This document shows, one piece after another, positions 47,344-58,316 of a stretch of 64,000 nucleotides of DNA; position 1 is the first letter of the stretch; each line of letters opens with the position of its first letter. The notes under the pieces are model-generated. The model did not search any database. It saw only the letters and a list, made by a program, of their open reading frames with translations, and was not told the origin of the DNA. The position numbers and the translations under genes are program-made. Source of the stretch: Nemertoderma westbladi (taxonomy: Eukaryota > Xenacoelomorpha > Nemertodermatida > Nemertodermatidae); contig JAUCBJ010000629.1 in NCBI GenBank assembly GCA_032718475.1, positions 34,550 through 98,549 on the forward strand, written 5' to 3'.

Positions 47344-47879
47344 TAGGTTAAGAACTGTTAGTGTCCAATTTCTTCGCAGAGTCCTTTCTAACTTCTCTGG
47401 AGATTTAATGTCAAAGGGTCGAATTTGTCAAAGTGTCGAAATGTGAGTCAAAGGGTCGAAAAGACCTTTCAAAGGAGAAACAACTGAGACACAATATAAG
47501 GGATAGGAGCAGGTTCCAGAGTCGTCTTTTTCTAACCAAAATATTAAACGATGTTGTTACCAATTGAGGGAAAGGAGTAATAAAATGAAAACTATACCAT
47601 TTCGGCCCTTTGATTAGAAACTCCGGTAACGGTCCGGTCCGGTAACGTCCTGGAAGATTGCTATGGCTTCTCTAAAGGGTAAAAATATAAATAAATAAAA
47701 ACATCTACTGTATGAAACAAAACAATAAAATTGCCTCCAAAAAAATTTGCAGTAATAAACATTGGTTACTACATTATCAAATAATTATTACTAAAATATG
47801 GTGGCCTATATTAGAATAAGAAACAAATAGTAAAAAAATATTTCAAAAGGTAAAAAAATTGCATGTTGTTATGCATCAG
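47344..47879. other. Non-coding stretch
   Basis: It holds a dispersed copy of the 69-bp unit at about 47490-47580 and short CAAAGGGTCGAA repeats near 47410-47470. Confidence 0.5.
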
Positions 47880-48190
47880 ATGTAAGGGTTGGATCCCGAT
47901 GGGAATCAACACAATAAAGTATATAATATATCAGGTCAGTATATATTATCACAACTACTCTGAAAGAAAGGTAGGTGACTATTCTGATGTACCGGTAAGA
48001 TGGTACTGCCATGTAACACAGCCAGACTGAGGCCCCTCCGACAATGCGGTACCTATGGGGCCTTAGGTCTATTATCCACCACAATATATATATGCTAGAC
48101 CTAACGTCTGGCGTATAGGCTAGACCTAACGTCTGGCGTATAGGCTAGACCCAACGTCTGGCGTATACACTAGACCTAAGGTCTTGCCCA
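47880..48190 (-). repeat. 3' LTR of Ty3/gypsy-like element
   Basis: Similar in order to 53177-53500: CCCGATGGG(A/T)ATCAACACA, GTATATAATATATCAGGTCA, CTGATGTACCGGTAAG, GCCATGTAACACAGCCAGAC, and GGGGCCTTAGGTCTAT. It carries about 3.5 copies of a 24-25-bp unit (CTAGACCTAACGTCTGGCGT) against about 1.5 in the other LTR, and lacks a ~60-bp segment the other has. The LTRs are therefore clearly diverged. The ends are approximate. Confidence 0.75.
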
Positions 48191-48579
48191 ATCTCTTTCA
48201 TTTTCGTTCACTTATGACCTCCTCATGTGAGAGATTTTCAAAACTGGTATGCAAAACTTTCAGTTTCAAACACTGCATAATGCAAACAGTAAGTATATGG
48301 TACTGGCATATAAGTAACATAAAACAACAATGACGCCAAGCAAAACTGCAGTTTCAAAGGATGCTAATGCACTTTGCATATAACTATGAAAAGAACTCGA
48401 AATGTAGAAATGTCCAGTCTAATGGGTTGGAAAGCTAGGGCAACTAACTATAATTAATGCAAAGGAATATTAAACAAAGCAACAACATCACTGCTATTCG
48501 AGAATAATAGATGTTTAACAACTTAATATGATACAATCCTGTCTGAGTCAATATCTCAGAGAATAAAGGGAATGGGAAA

Positions 48580-49465
48580 TAATGGGAAATTGACTGAGGT
48601 GACGGTATACCTGGCGCTGGACGCTCATTATTAGGATCGAGTTCTGGGAGGCCAAATGCTGGGGGTTCGCGAGGTGTGCTACCACAGGGTGGCACTGGTG
48701 GGTCTTCATCGCTAGATTCTATTGATCGCGACTGTTGGTGGTTCTGGGTTCGTGTTTGATATTGGGGTACCAGGTAGCACTCTGAGCGGGGTACTCAGTA
48801 CGTTTGGGCACGAAGTTGGGAACCGAAAAATTTTCGGATGTTGATCCAATCATCAGTGACTGAAGATACAATGTATCTAGGGCGACCATGTAACTTTGAG
48901 CCGTCAGCATAGAGGTGAATTAAATCACCCACTTGTATCGGTTGGTGTATGGTGCGGCTGAGGAGGATGTTGCTGGAAGTCTGCACTTAGCTTTCATACT
49001 GGTGGAATGATTGGTTGCCTGGTTGCACTGTTGGTGAAGGATGAGGGCATCGTCATCGAGTGGTAGTTGGTCGCTGGTGAACTGATCACGTTGGTTGATA
49101 ATTTCATTTGCTGACAGATCACTGTGGCATATGCGTTGGTTCAGATTAGCAACAGCTAATCGATTGCTAGTGACACAGTGGAAAATGGGCCCCCAGAGGG
49201 GTGTAGGTGGAGTAGTTCTTCCTCATGTTCGGCGACAGGATTCTTGTTGGGGTTCTTCGGTCTGCCTATTTCCAACCGTATTCGATGGGAGAGGAGGATG
49301 TGGTCATTATTGCGTAGTGCATTGAACCCTGGAGCTGGATCAACGCGAATAACGGTGGGGGGGGGGGGGGGGGGGGGCATAACGGTTGGGGGCTCCTCAG
49401 ATGTCTGTTGAATGGGTCGGGGATTTCAGGGCGGTACATTGTGGGCACTCATCTACGCAAGCAGT
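48580..49465 (-). pseudogene. Ty3/gypsy-like integrase (core and C-terminal part)
   Basis: On the minus strand a frame at 49380-49156 reads VIRVDPAPGFNAL, then RLEIGRPKNPNKNPVAE, the conserved core region of this retroelement family's integrase. After frame breaks, 48986-48795 gives QVGDLIHLYADGSKLHGRPR and RKFFGSQLR, the C-terminal DNA-binding domain. A Pro-rich tail follows to about 48580. A 21-base G run (49357-49377) sits just upstream of VIRVDP in the coding sense and inserts a run of prolines or changes the frame. Several stops show the protein is not made. Confidence 0.65.
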
Positions 49466-50197
49466 CACTGTTGCATCAAGGTCAAGAGCCCAGAAGGAAC
49501 GATCGATAATTTTTCAGAGTGGGCTTTCAATGGGTGTTGTAATTCCAAATTAAGGGATGTTACCAGGCCATGTTGTGCGGAACGAGGTACCACAATGAGG
49601 TTGCATGGCAATGACAGTGCATTATGACGGTGAACAACAAGGAGTCCATCACTTGTCACAGAGGTGCAGCCTAGGTAGCATTTGACATCGTGGCAATGGA
49701 CATCTTTCTTCGATGGACGCCTACCCTGTTGCAAATGGGCACATGCTCGTTTGATATCTGGGCATTCTGCCTGTGTGGCTAGCCATGCGCTGCGAGTGGT
49801 ATATAGTGGCTGGGGGTCATCAACAGTGATGGGTAGCGACTGTACAAGTGGTGAGTCACAGAGTTCATTGACAAAGGTACATACTTGGCACGACTGGTTG
49901 GGACATGGCTGGGTATTCCGGCTTTGGAAGTTGGCAGGCAAGTTGCATGTGCCCTGTATGTGAGAGACAGTAATATTATATTGGATCAGTGTGGCGAGGA
50001 AGGTAGTGAGCCGAGTTGTTATATGCCTGAACACAGGGTTTGCTGTCTCTGACAACATAGGGGGCAGTTGACGACTGTGTAATATATGGCACAAAATGGC
50101 TGACAGCGGCGGCGATGGCTAGGGATTCCATCTCGCAAGGTAACCAACTCTGTTGGTGTTGCCGCAGTTTAGCTGAGAAATAACCAGCAATGTGCAA
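49465..50197 (-). pseudogene. Ty3/gypsy-like RNase H end and integrase zinc-binding region
   Basis: Two overlapping minus-strand frames. 50197-49976 reads AGYFSAKLRQHQQSWLPCE and MESLAIAAAVSHF, typical of the RNase H of Ty3/gypsy pol. 50094-49465 continues HIQGTCNLPANFQSRN, CPNQSCQVCTFVN, and IVVPRSAQHGLVTSLN before HPLKAHSEKL, the region leading into the HHCC zinc-binding domain of integrase. A frame change between them and a stop after LLTLMQQ show decay. Confidence 0.7.
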
Positions 50198-50272
50198 CTG
50201 AGCATCATGTTTAGCATATAGAATCGCATCAATGCCAGGGGTGTTGGATGCAGCATCGGTTACAATGAGTAA

Positions 50273-51240
50273 TTAATCTGAGGGCCTTGGAATGGTGATG
50301 GACAAACTATCTTTAAGGCCAGCCTGTGCACGCCGGAATGCTGTGGAAGTGGGTTCATTCCACGCAACCGGGTCAAGGGATTGGTCAGTGAGGAATGTAT
50401 CAAGAGGAGCTATTAGAGCAGAACACTGAGGCAGGACACGTGATAACACCTTATACGAACCAATGAAGGAGCGCAGTACACATACTGTCATGGGCATGGG
50501 GCATGCAGCGAGTGTGGAAATGATGTGGGGTGATGTGGAGAGTAAACCTTGGGTCCACTTCCATCCCAAAATGGTCATGGATGCAGGGCAAATGACGGTT
50601 TTATGGGCAGACAACCGTAGGTCACAATGTTCTAGGGTGGATAACATAGTGTCAAAGTTAGTAGCAAGTTCCTGGGGTTATCCCCACCACAGTACAGATC
50701 GGCAGTGATTTTTGTGACACCACCATGAATGAGGAGGTCGCCAAGGACACATGTCATAAGTTCCTCAAGGGCTGTTTCTGAGCCCAGCATGCCCATGGCT
50801 GAACAAAGGTAGACACGGACACCACGGAAAGGGGTGACAACACCACAGAATTTATAGGAGTCTTGGCTGAGGGGAATCTGGTAAAATGCGCTTGTTAAGT
50901 CAGTTTTAATTAGGAACTTATACCGGCCAAGAGAGGAGATAGTGGAGTTCACATCAGGCAACAGGGAGGGTTGGGGTTTGGCATATTTAGCGACTTCGTT
51001 AAATGCAGTGACTAAGCGAGTGCCACCATTCGGTTTAGCAACAAGGAATGAGGGACTTAGGTACTCCACATGGGCACCAACACTTTCAGGAGTTGTGAAT
51101 ACACCAAGTGTCTCCAATTCATCGAACCGCTCTTGGAGTTCAACCAAGCGGTTGCGCCCATACTGGGGAATAAGGCCTTTCCTCTGTGGGGGTAGGGTGG
51201 GACCTATATTCACAGTGGCTTCAAATGGCCAAAGCAGCAC
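50273..51240 (-). pseudogene. Ty3/gypsy-like reverse transcriptase
   Basis: The minus-strand frame 51240-50632 has [41 protein letters not shown] (motif A Asp), FYQIPL and YLCSAMGM. At the position where this family has its Asp-Asp pair it reads ITADLYCGG, so the first Asp appears to be Ala. A one-base shift near 50675 leads into 50647-50273, with LRLSAHKTVICPASMTILGW, FIGSYKVLSRVLPQCSALI and IPRPSD, the RT connection and start of RNase H. A TAA follows. The enzyme is inactive in this copy. Confidence 0.75.
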
Positions 51241-51907
51241 CGTTATTGCCTGGGTAAACTGGTGAGCATACGCTGGAGTGACGATTGATGATCAGCAAAA
51301 ATTGTAGGTGTTCTGCCAGCGTGAGTATGTTGTATGGGTCGAGCCGGATGTCATGTAGGTTGGGTGTTGGAGGATCAGAACCTGTCGGTCATCGTGCGGA
51401 TGGAGAGGTAAGAAGATCTGACTCTGATGTATCAAGCGCAGGTGTGACACAAACAATGTGGGCATGTCGTCGAATAAAAATAGGTTCTTTTGACAGATTG
51501 TAGAGGTCAACATGGCCAGCAATGGGTTGCACAACCTATGGTTGGAACCATGGTGTTAAGCCAGATCCATGTAGGGTTAAAAGCACAGGGCCTGTGGGTC
51601 TATAGAGGGTGGGAGAGGGACATGGAGGGGTTCGCCTGGCCACACAACGATTGAGTTGGCGGATGCATGGACAACAGGGGAGACTGACATGGTGTGTGTA
51701 TGTTTCTGAGTGTAATCGTAATTGGAACCATCATGAAAGCTGAGGCGACCACGGGTGGGGTATGGGTGAGGCCAGATTTGTTACAACAAGGCCTTGGAAC
51801 CTAAAAGTGAGTGAGCCACAGGTAACTGTGAAACGGGTTTCACCATATGCACGGAGTATGGTAGATCCATCTGCGAGGGAAGGAAGTTGAGCAACACTGG
51901 GGGTGAT

Positions 51908-52252
51908 TCAGACACCCAGTTCACAGGCTAGGGACTCCAATATTAAATCAGCCTCCGCTCCACAATCGAGGATAATAAACAGCAGGCAATATCGGTAATG
52001 GACACTGAGGATGGGTGAGCGCACAACTTTGACATGGAGAGGAGATGAGGGTAAGTAACTGCCATCATCAAACGTATCATTAGTAGCATTGCTTGTAGTA
52101 TCAGCAAAACTGTCGGTAATCTCAGTTTCAACTAGGACATCCACAGTATGGGTACGAACAAGGAATTGGCGGTCTTGTTCTGGGAGAAAGCGACAGGTAC
52201 TCAGGAAGTGGTCAGCTTCGGGTCTCTTAGCTTGGGAGCACAGGAGACACAC
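51908..52252 (-). pseudogene. Ty3/gypsy-like gag zinc knuckle and protease
   Basis: The frame begins MCLLCSQAKRPEADHFLSTC, a CxxC-x9-H-x4-C pattern like the single zinc knuckle at the end of gag in this family. It ends with LFIILDCGAEADLI, the aspartic-protease active site with Cys in place of the usual Thr/Ser after Asp. The protease would mature the polyprotein. The region 51240-51908 between this and RT is coding-like but broken by stops in all frames. Confidence 0.65.
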
Positions 52253-52315
52253 TTTTATTGGGTGGGAAGTTGATCTACCTGGTGTAGACCAACCGACTGA
52301 GTGGTGTGGTTGGTA

Positions 52316-53055
52316 TCATGGGGTGCTCGTGCGAAAGGTATGGACATTGGCAGTAATGTTAAGCTCCACTATGAGAGCCGGAAGGACATGGCTAATCTCC
52401 GGTTTAAAGGAGGCCAGGGTACGATTACGTAGCTCGGTTCCATAGTGCTGCTGTATTAACCGAGGAAGGTTGGGATGGAGAAGGCATTGCCATGTTAGGA
52501 GGTTCTCTAAAGATGGTGACATCTCTTCGTCTTCTGCTATGTGTGCACCCATATGGTGGATTCCAGATTCCCAGGTGAGGAAATTGTCATCGAGGAAGGC
52601 AGCAAGTCGTTGGAAAAGATCTTCTGGTCGTTCCTTGTGTTCCAGGGTTATAGCAGAGAAATTAATGAAATGGGAACACGATGACTGAAAGCTGAAGAGT
52701 GCATGGAGGGCCTGCCAGACAAAGGACAGGGAAGTAGCAGAACGGACAATGGTGGCTATCAAGAGATTACTGGGGCATAGTTTGCTATTTGTCCGAGCAT
52801 TAATTCCAAAGCAGCGACTTGCTGGGCTGCAGCACGACTGCGTGCAGTGGGGATATTCTCCGGATCATCGACCACCAAACCGTGGGTAGGTGCTGCGCGA
52901 GAAGCTGGGAGCCACTGGGTAGTTGTGGAGGAGAATCGGGCGAATTCGGGGTCAAGGTCCAAACCATATAGGAGAGATTGTCACCAGGCCTCGAAGGATG
53001 TCAGGGTTTCTGACTTTGACAACGGTTGGAGCCGTGGCGCTTTGAAATTGGCCAT
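52316..53055 (-). pseudogene. Ty3/gypsy-like gag
   Basis: It starts at ATG 53055 (MANFKAPRLQPLSKSET). The frame is interrupted by TGA at 52983-52981 directly after FEAW, resumes LDLDPEFARFSSTTTQWLP and ALELMLGQIANYAPVIS, and shifts frame near 52760. It continues TSLSFVWQALHALFSF, ERPEDLFQRLAAFLDDN and YGTELRNRTLASFKPEI to 52316. These blocks are in the order expected for the capsid-forming gag protein. One nonsense codon and one frameshift inactivate it. Confidence 0.65.
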
Positions 53056-53176
53056 GGCACAGGTAAATATTGTAAGGACTGGTAAGTGACTGCAGGACTC
53101 TAGGTATCGGGTCTGTACAGCTGTATGAGTACGTTGGGTTCTAAAAAAAACACAGCCGCTGCCACCACGCCAGAGT

Positions 53177-53500
53177 GGTAAGAGTTGGATCGGATCCCGA
53201 TGGGTATCAACACAATAAAGTATATAATATATCAGGTCAGTATATATTATCACAACTAGACTGATACCAGCAAACACAGACTGCACGGCTGGTACCAGGC
53301 TACTACTGATAAACGGAGGTAAGAAAGCTAGGTGACTATACTGATGTACCGGTAAGTTGGTGCTGCCATGTAACACAGCCAGACTCCGACAATGCAGTAC
53401 CTGTGGGGCCTTAGGTCTATATCCACCACAATATATACAGTATATGCTAGACCTAACGTCTGGCGTATACGCTAGACCGAAGTTCTGGCGGAAATTATAA
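53177..53500 (-). repeat. 5' LTR of Ty3/gypsy-like element
   Basis: Partner of 47880-48190. It carries an extra ~60 bp (about 53257-53318). Just inside it, in the element's sense, lies GGCGTGGTGGCAGCGG, a candidate primer-binding-site region next to the LTR. A TATA-like ATATATTGTGGTGG occurs in both LTRs. The target duplication was not resolved. Confidence 0.7.
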
Positions 53501-53929
53501 TTATCTTGGGACACACAGGAAAGTCAAAACTTGCATCACAATAAAACATTGAGACAGTTCATAAATCACAAACTTATTGTGCGAAATATTTTCCCAAGAG
53601 TTTTGGTGTCCGTCCATTCTGACTGAATGTCAGCAGTCAGGAGTGGATGGTGTGATGATTGTGGTGAGGCTAGGAATGTACGAATAATACATTTAATCAA
53701 CGTTTATATAAGACAGAATGTGTCACGCTCATCTCAATTAACAATTTAATGGTGAAGCGTTGTGTTTAGAGCCTGAAGTTTACTAAAGTTAACTAAAGTA
53801 ATAGTCCGGCAGCAACATGCATAGATTTTGGTGAACCCTGATTTTTTATACCCATAAAATCATTCATCGGTTTAGAACTCATTAGACCCTAATAAACAAT
53901 ATTTAGGAGGGTGTCGCCCCTACAACCTT
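53501..53929. other. Non-coding stretch
   Basis: Nothing recognised. Confidence 0.4.
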
Positions 53930-53944
53930 GAGCCTTTCTCATAA

Positions 53945-54370
53945 ATCGTATTTCCCTGGTTACCGGGGTGTTTATATGCATCTGCCATGTTTTAAACACA
54001 CAATGTTTACAGGATTTACCCCAAACTTGACTAAACCAATGATTGCGAATTCGAAGAGCTCATTCTTAAATCACTGTTACCCTGGCAACCGTTGCCTTAG
54101 CAAACACCAACTTATGCATTATACGATCTCAGTTTAAGCATATTCCCTCAGTATATCGCGTATTGAACTCTAATTCGGGTCACAGTTATTATGAAAACCG
54201 TTGCTAAGGGAACTACAACTGTAGTCTATCATAGCAACCAGCGACCTAAGCATTCTATGACTACATTATGGTACTGTTTCAACATACAGTACCCCCTCTG
54301 TATCGTACATAGTGTGTTCATTGAACTTGTTTCCAGTCGAGGCTACCATGACAACCGTTGCTAGTTAGAT
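53945..54370. promoter_or_regulatory. Cluster of RFX X-box-like half sites
   Basis: GTTACCCTGGCAACCGTTGC at about 54076, ACCGTTGCTAAGG near 54198, CATAGCAACCAGCG near 54230 and GCTACCATGACAACCGTTGC near 54342. Each holds GTTRCC/GGYAAC-type halves; spacing is about 110-130 bp, suggesting a decayed tandem repeat or a regulatory cluster. Function is speculative. Confidence 0.35.
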
Positions 54371-54380
54371 TCATTGACAG

Positions 54381-54856
54381 CACATTTTGATTTAGGGCAT
54401 GTTAAAACCGCAAGCTTAAGAATATATTATTATTTGTGTCTAAATGTGTTTGCTTTTATTAAGTACAATAATATATGATATTGTTTAATTTATGAATGAA
54501 ACAATCAAAATTTGATTACACCCTAACACTATGCATACAATACCACCATACAGTATTATATTATTATAAAGTAATATACTACAGAACTTAACAGATTGAA
54601 GTGACGAAGTAGATTGAAGAAACATTAATATGAATTGATAATTATATTATTTTTTAATTGTCAAGCAAGTTAAGTAAAATACCTTACAGTACCGGTAGGT
54701 AAGGTATGCAAGTACCAAAGTATGTAAAAAACCTAAAATTAATAAATAAATAAAAGTAATAAGAAATAAATTTTTAAATTATTGTAATGCATGGATTTGT
54801 TCAGCAATTAATTGATTGCACAATATCTTGAATAAAATTTGGTCTTGTCTGTCTAT
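54381..54856. other. AT-rich non-coding stretch
   Basis: Nothing recognised. Confidence 0.4.
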
Positions 54857-54993
54857 ATTTATTACCCTGATATTTTGTTATTTTTCCGGTTATTTTAACC
54901 CGAGGAACAGGAACTAGCCGAGGCGTAGCCGAGGCTTTCCTGTTCCGAGGGTTAAAATAACCGGAAAAATAACAAAATATCAGGGTAATAAAT
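54857..54993. repeat. Long near-perfect palindrome, 56-bp arms
   Basis: The left arm starts ATTTATTACCCTGATATTTT and passes through TTTTTCCGGTTATTTTAACCC to GGAACAGGA. The right arm is its reverse complement with two mismatches; the outer 45 bp are perfect. The 25-bp loop contains AGCCGAGGC twice. It can form a stable hairpin or cruciform. Confidence 0.9.
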
Positions 54994-56503
54994 GTGTTGT
55001 TACCAACTAATCTCGGAAAAAATAACCAACTACATCATGTTTATATCAAGAAGCCACTATTCTGCTATTAATTTACAATATACCAAACCCATCCAGATAC
55101 CCTAGATTTCTAAAAGGGTTTTGTTTGGGGGTAGAAATATAAAAATGGGGCTTGGAAATTTTGGGGGGAGACACTAATTACAAATTAATAAATAACACGA
55201 GCGGCCAAGGCATAAAATAATTAAATAACATGAGCGGGCTTATGCCTAACAATTTCCCCCTGGCGGGTAAACAGGAATAAAGTAAAAAAATACAAATAAA
55301 TATAATAGATTAAATAATAAAGTAATATAAAATAAATGATGGAAAATACTAGAATTTATTTCCATTCCACAGTATGTATAGCTAACACGATGATAGTGAT
55401 GGGAGTCTACTCGGGACAGCTGAGAGCGTTACATTGTGTGGAATTGGGTGAGACACAATGTAGACAGAACCATTCGTGTGAGAATAGGTGAATGTAGGCT
55501 TACCATACTGTATACGATGTATTACAGTATATGAGAAAAAAGTAGAACATTTTGTTTCTCAATATTCTCTCAACCCTTTATTAACCTCGCTGAAGCTCAG
55601 GTAAATAAAATGCCTCGAGAATAATGAAAAGAACGTTCTATTTTTTTCCCATGTAATAAATAATTATTTATTCTTAAATTGTTACTTTTTCGCCCGAATT
55701 TAGACCAAAATCTGGAGAAAACATTTAACTTTTTTTCCCGGCGAAAAAAGTAAAATATAATATTTTTGGTGGAATTTCTTAAATTGTATTACCGTTGTAC
55801 CGGTACCGTAGTTCTACAGCATTGTGCATGTGCAGTATGTAAACCTACGTTATTTACAACTGGTAGGTACAAGTCTGTCTGTCTGGTACGTTCGTCTTTA
55901 CGGTAGAATCGTAGAAACTGTTGAGAATGGCATTCCTGCCATGATTAGGATGCTGCTGTCCATAATTGTCAAATACCGAAAGTAAAAGATCTCTGAGTAG
56001 GCTGAGTTGAGTGTGCAATCTGAACTTGTAGTGTAGGCCTACCAGTACTGCATTTCCCGTTTAGTTTGCCAGTACCGGTACAATAAATTATTGCCCAATA
56101 TGCGCTGTTCTGTAGGCGTACCGGTCAGGTAGGTTTTATAGTTGCAAGGCAGTGATGTGATTGAGACCTTAAAGGAAGCTGTGGTACCACTACCGGTACT
56201 GTACGATGCATGCAGTCAGTCTACCTACAATCTGAACTGAAAACATACCATAGGCCTACGATAGTCTTATTCTTATAACTTTCACTTTCACTCGTTAGTA
56301 AAGGTAACCGGTACCGTAAGCTAACTACTGTATTCACAACACAGCAAACAGGCATAAATGTAATTTCAACATGCAGATTGCAGATACCGGAGTGTTGAAA
56401 AATAAATGTGTTATTTTTTCCTAGGACTAAAATAACACTATTTTTAGATAGGTTATCATTGCGATTGTGTTATTTTTTCCGGGATTGGTTGGTAACAACA
56501 CAC
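54994..56503. mobile_element. 1.5-kb inverted-repeat element
   Basis: GTGTTGTTACCAACTAATCT...GGAAAAAATAAC at the left is matched by the reverse complement GTTATTTTTTCCGGGATTGG and TTGGTAACAACAC at the right. A second inward copy of the TTATTTTTTCC motif is at about 56413. The interior is non-coding and partly rich in ACCGGTA words. The palindrome at 54857-54993 carries the related TTATTTTTCCGGTTATTTT and touches the left end, so both may belong to one element. Confidence 0.6.
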
Positions 56504-57594
56504 GTTAATTGTTATATCTCGTTAATAATCATTTGCATCCAATTTATAAATATATAAAAAATTGCCCGATATATTAATTAAGGTAACTTATGTCAAACAA
56601 ATTTTATAATTCTGAGTCCGATTAATATACAATTAGCATACCAGACTCTAATATTAACTACTTTTAAGTGAGATATAACAGTTAGTATCGTATCTCAATA
56701 ATTTATCTCTGTAACTAGGCGTTATCTCATGAATATATTCGCACAAAGATCGTATGTTATTGTTACAGTAAAATAAAGTATTAATATCAGCAAAATTAAA
56801 ATTATAAAAAGTAATGTATGTGAGCGGTGAGGGGACAGACTAATAAAGCTTGGAGCTCATTTTACACGGGAGATCATTTACTCCTATTTCATTTTTTGGT
56901 GACTTTTAGATATTAAAAATGTATCTCCTCCTTTAATCTTTATCTGATTTATTTGGCTATTTTTTTTGTTTCTAAGCCCTGTCTCTCCTGAACACATTCC
57001 TTAAAGGGATTGTTGAAATTCGCTCTAGTTCTCGAGAAAAGTTAGATTAAAGTCTGTGTAGTCTATAAAAATGTAAAAATTCATGACTTCGTGTCACAAA
57101 AAGTACATGCCGATTTTAAAACACTTTTAGTAGATATTGTGTCTTTAATACTTTAATCAACAATAAAAACAATTTACCACAACCTAACGACCTCAAGTAT
57201 TATTGCAACATTTTATCTCTAGGTACATTATCATCATAATGCCTTACAAAAATCTACAAATACAATAAATAAATTCACCTTCGTATGTACCGCGTAGTCT
57301 ATTAGTAACCGAAGTGAAATAATGTGTTCCTCCAGACACCCACACGGCCCTTCTGGGCACCGGCGCGGACTGACATTTGTTAATATTGTACCACTTTATT
57401 AATCTGTTATTCCTTAAAATGTCATATAGTCTTAGTCTAGCCAGACTTATCACAATTCTATTACACCTAGTTCCCACAAACCCAGTTATATTGGCTGTTC
57501 CAGCCACTGACTGAACAGCTACTACTACTACTACTAGGATCGGCATGCTGCATAGCTGCTGCATTTTTAAGAATGCTGTGCCGGCTTGTCGACA
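56504..57594. other. AT-rich non-coding stretch
   Basis: Nothing recognised apart from an ACTACTACTACTACTA run (about 57520-57536), which in the minus sense is a TAG-repeat just beyond the LINE end. Confidence 0.45.
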
Positions 57595-58316
57595 AAATTT
57601 CGCCGCCACAACTCCCTCCTATCACCCATGACATTTGCTAGATCATCGGCATCTTCAAGGCCAGTGGCCTTTAAGATGCGTCTCAAGAAAGTCATGGGCT
57701 GTCTACCATGCTTATTTACTCCATGAGGGTGCCAAAGTACAAGATTATGCACTGGCTGGTCCTCACGGCGAAAGTAATGTCTTGCAAAGCAGAGGCGATT
57801 TTGTTCTAGTGTCAAGCTTGGGGGAACCAATGAGACACCTCCAATGTTTATAGTGTCTGGTTGGAGATGTGTGCATTGTACTTGACACAATGAACCCGGC
57901 GTAGCATTCTTGTGAATGTGCCATCCAGAGATTTGGTGTCCTCTGCAGTTTGAGCCCAGCATGTACTCCCATAGAGGAGTACTGCTGCTCTAAATAATCG
58001 GACCTTAAGATTCCGATAAAATTTCTGTGACTTCCAAATCCTGAAAGCCTATTCAAGGATGCCCATGTCTTTCCCTTACGTATTCGAAGGTCCTCACCTG
58101 ACTTGGGGATGCATGATCCTAGGTAACAGAAGTCGTCCACGTGCTCAAGCATACCATCCTATGAGTTTATGTTCATCCGGTCAGAGACTTACTGAGGACT
58201 TTCAAAGTAAACTGTCAAAATTGGGGTCTTTTTGGAGTTAATAAAAAGACCAACACTAGAAGCAGCCTGTTATAATGAACTGAGGAGCCGTTGGGCTCCC
58301 TCTAGTGATTCTGAGA
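57595..58316 (-). pseudogene. LINE reverse-transcriptase 3' fragment (copy of nested LINE)
   Basis: The minus strand matches 38745-39486 closely, from the end of the RT domain through HVDDFCYLGSCIPKSGEDLR, a disrupted middle, HNLVLWHPHGVNKHG and FLRRILKATGLEDADDLANV to NFVDKPA. Small indels shift the frame several times. It is 5'-truncated in the RT domain, typical of LINE insertion. Both copies diverge right after GACAAGCCGGC, which helps mark the element's 3' end. Confidence 0.8.

Noticed and set aside
45561-49448. Proline- and glycine-rich frames at 45.5-46.3 kb and 49.2-49.4 kb
   Set aside because: Products of C/G homopolymers; only the integrase-like part at 49.16-49.35 kb is real coding sense.
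57244-57609. 121-residue minus-strand frame as a gene
   Set aside because: It overlaps the LINE end and simple TAG repeat, has no recognisable motif and starts inside the relic.
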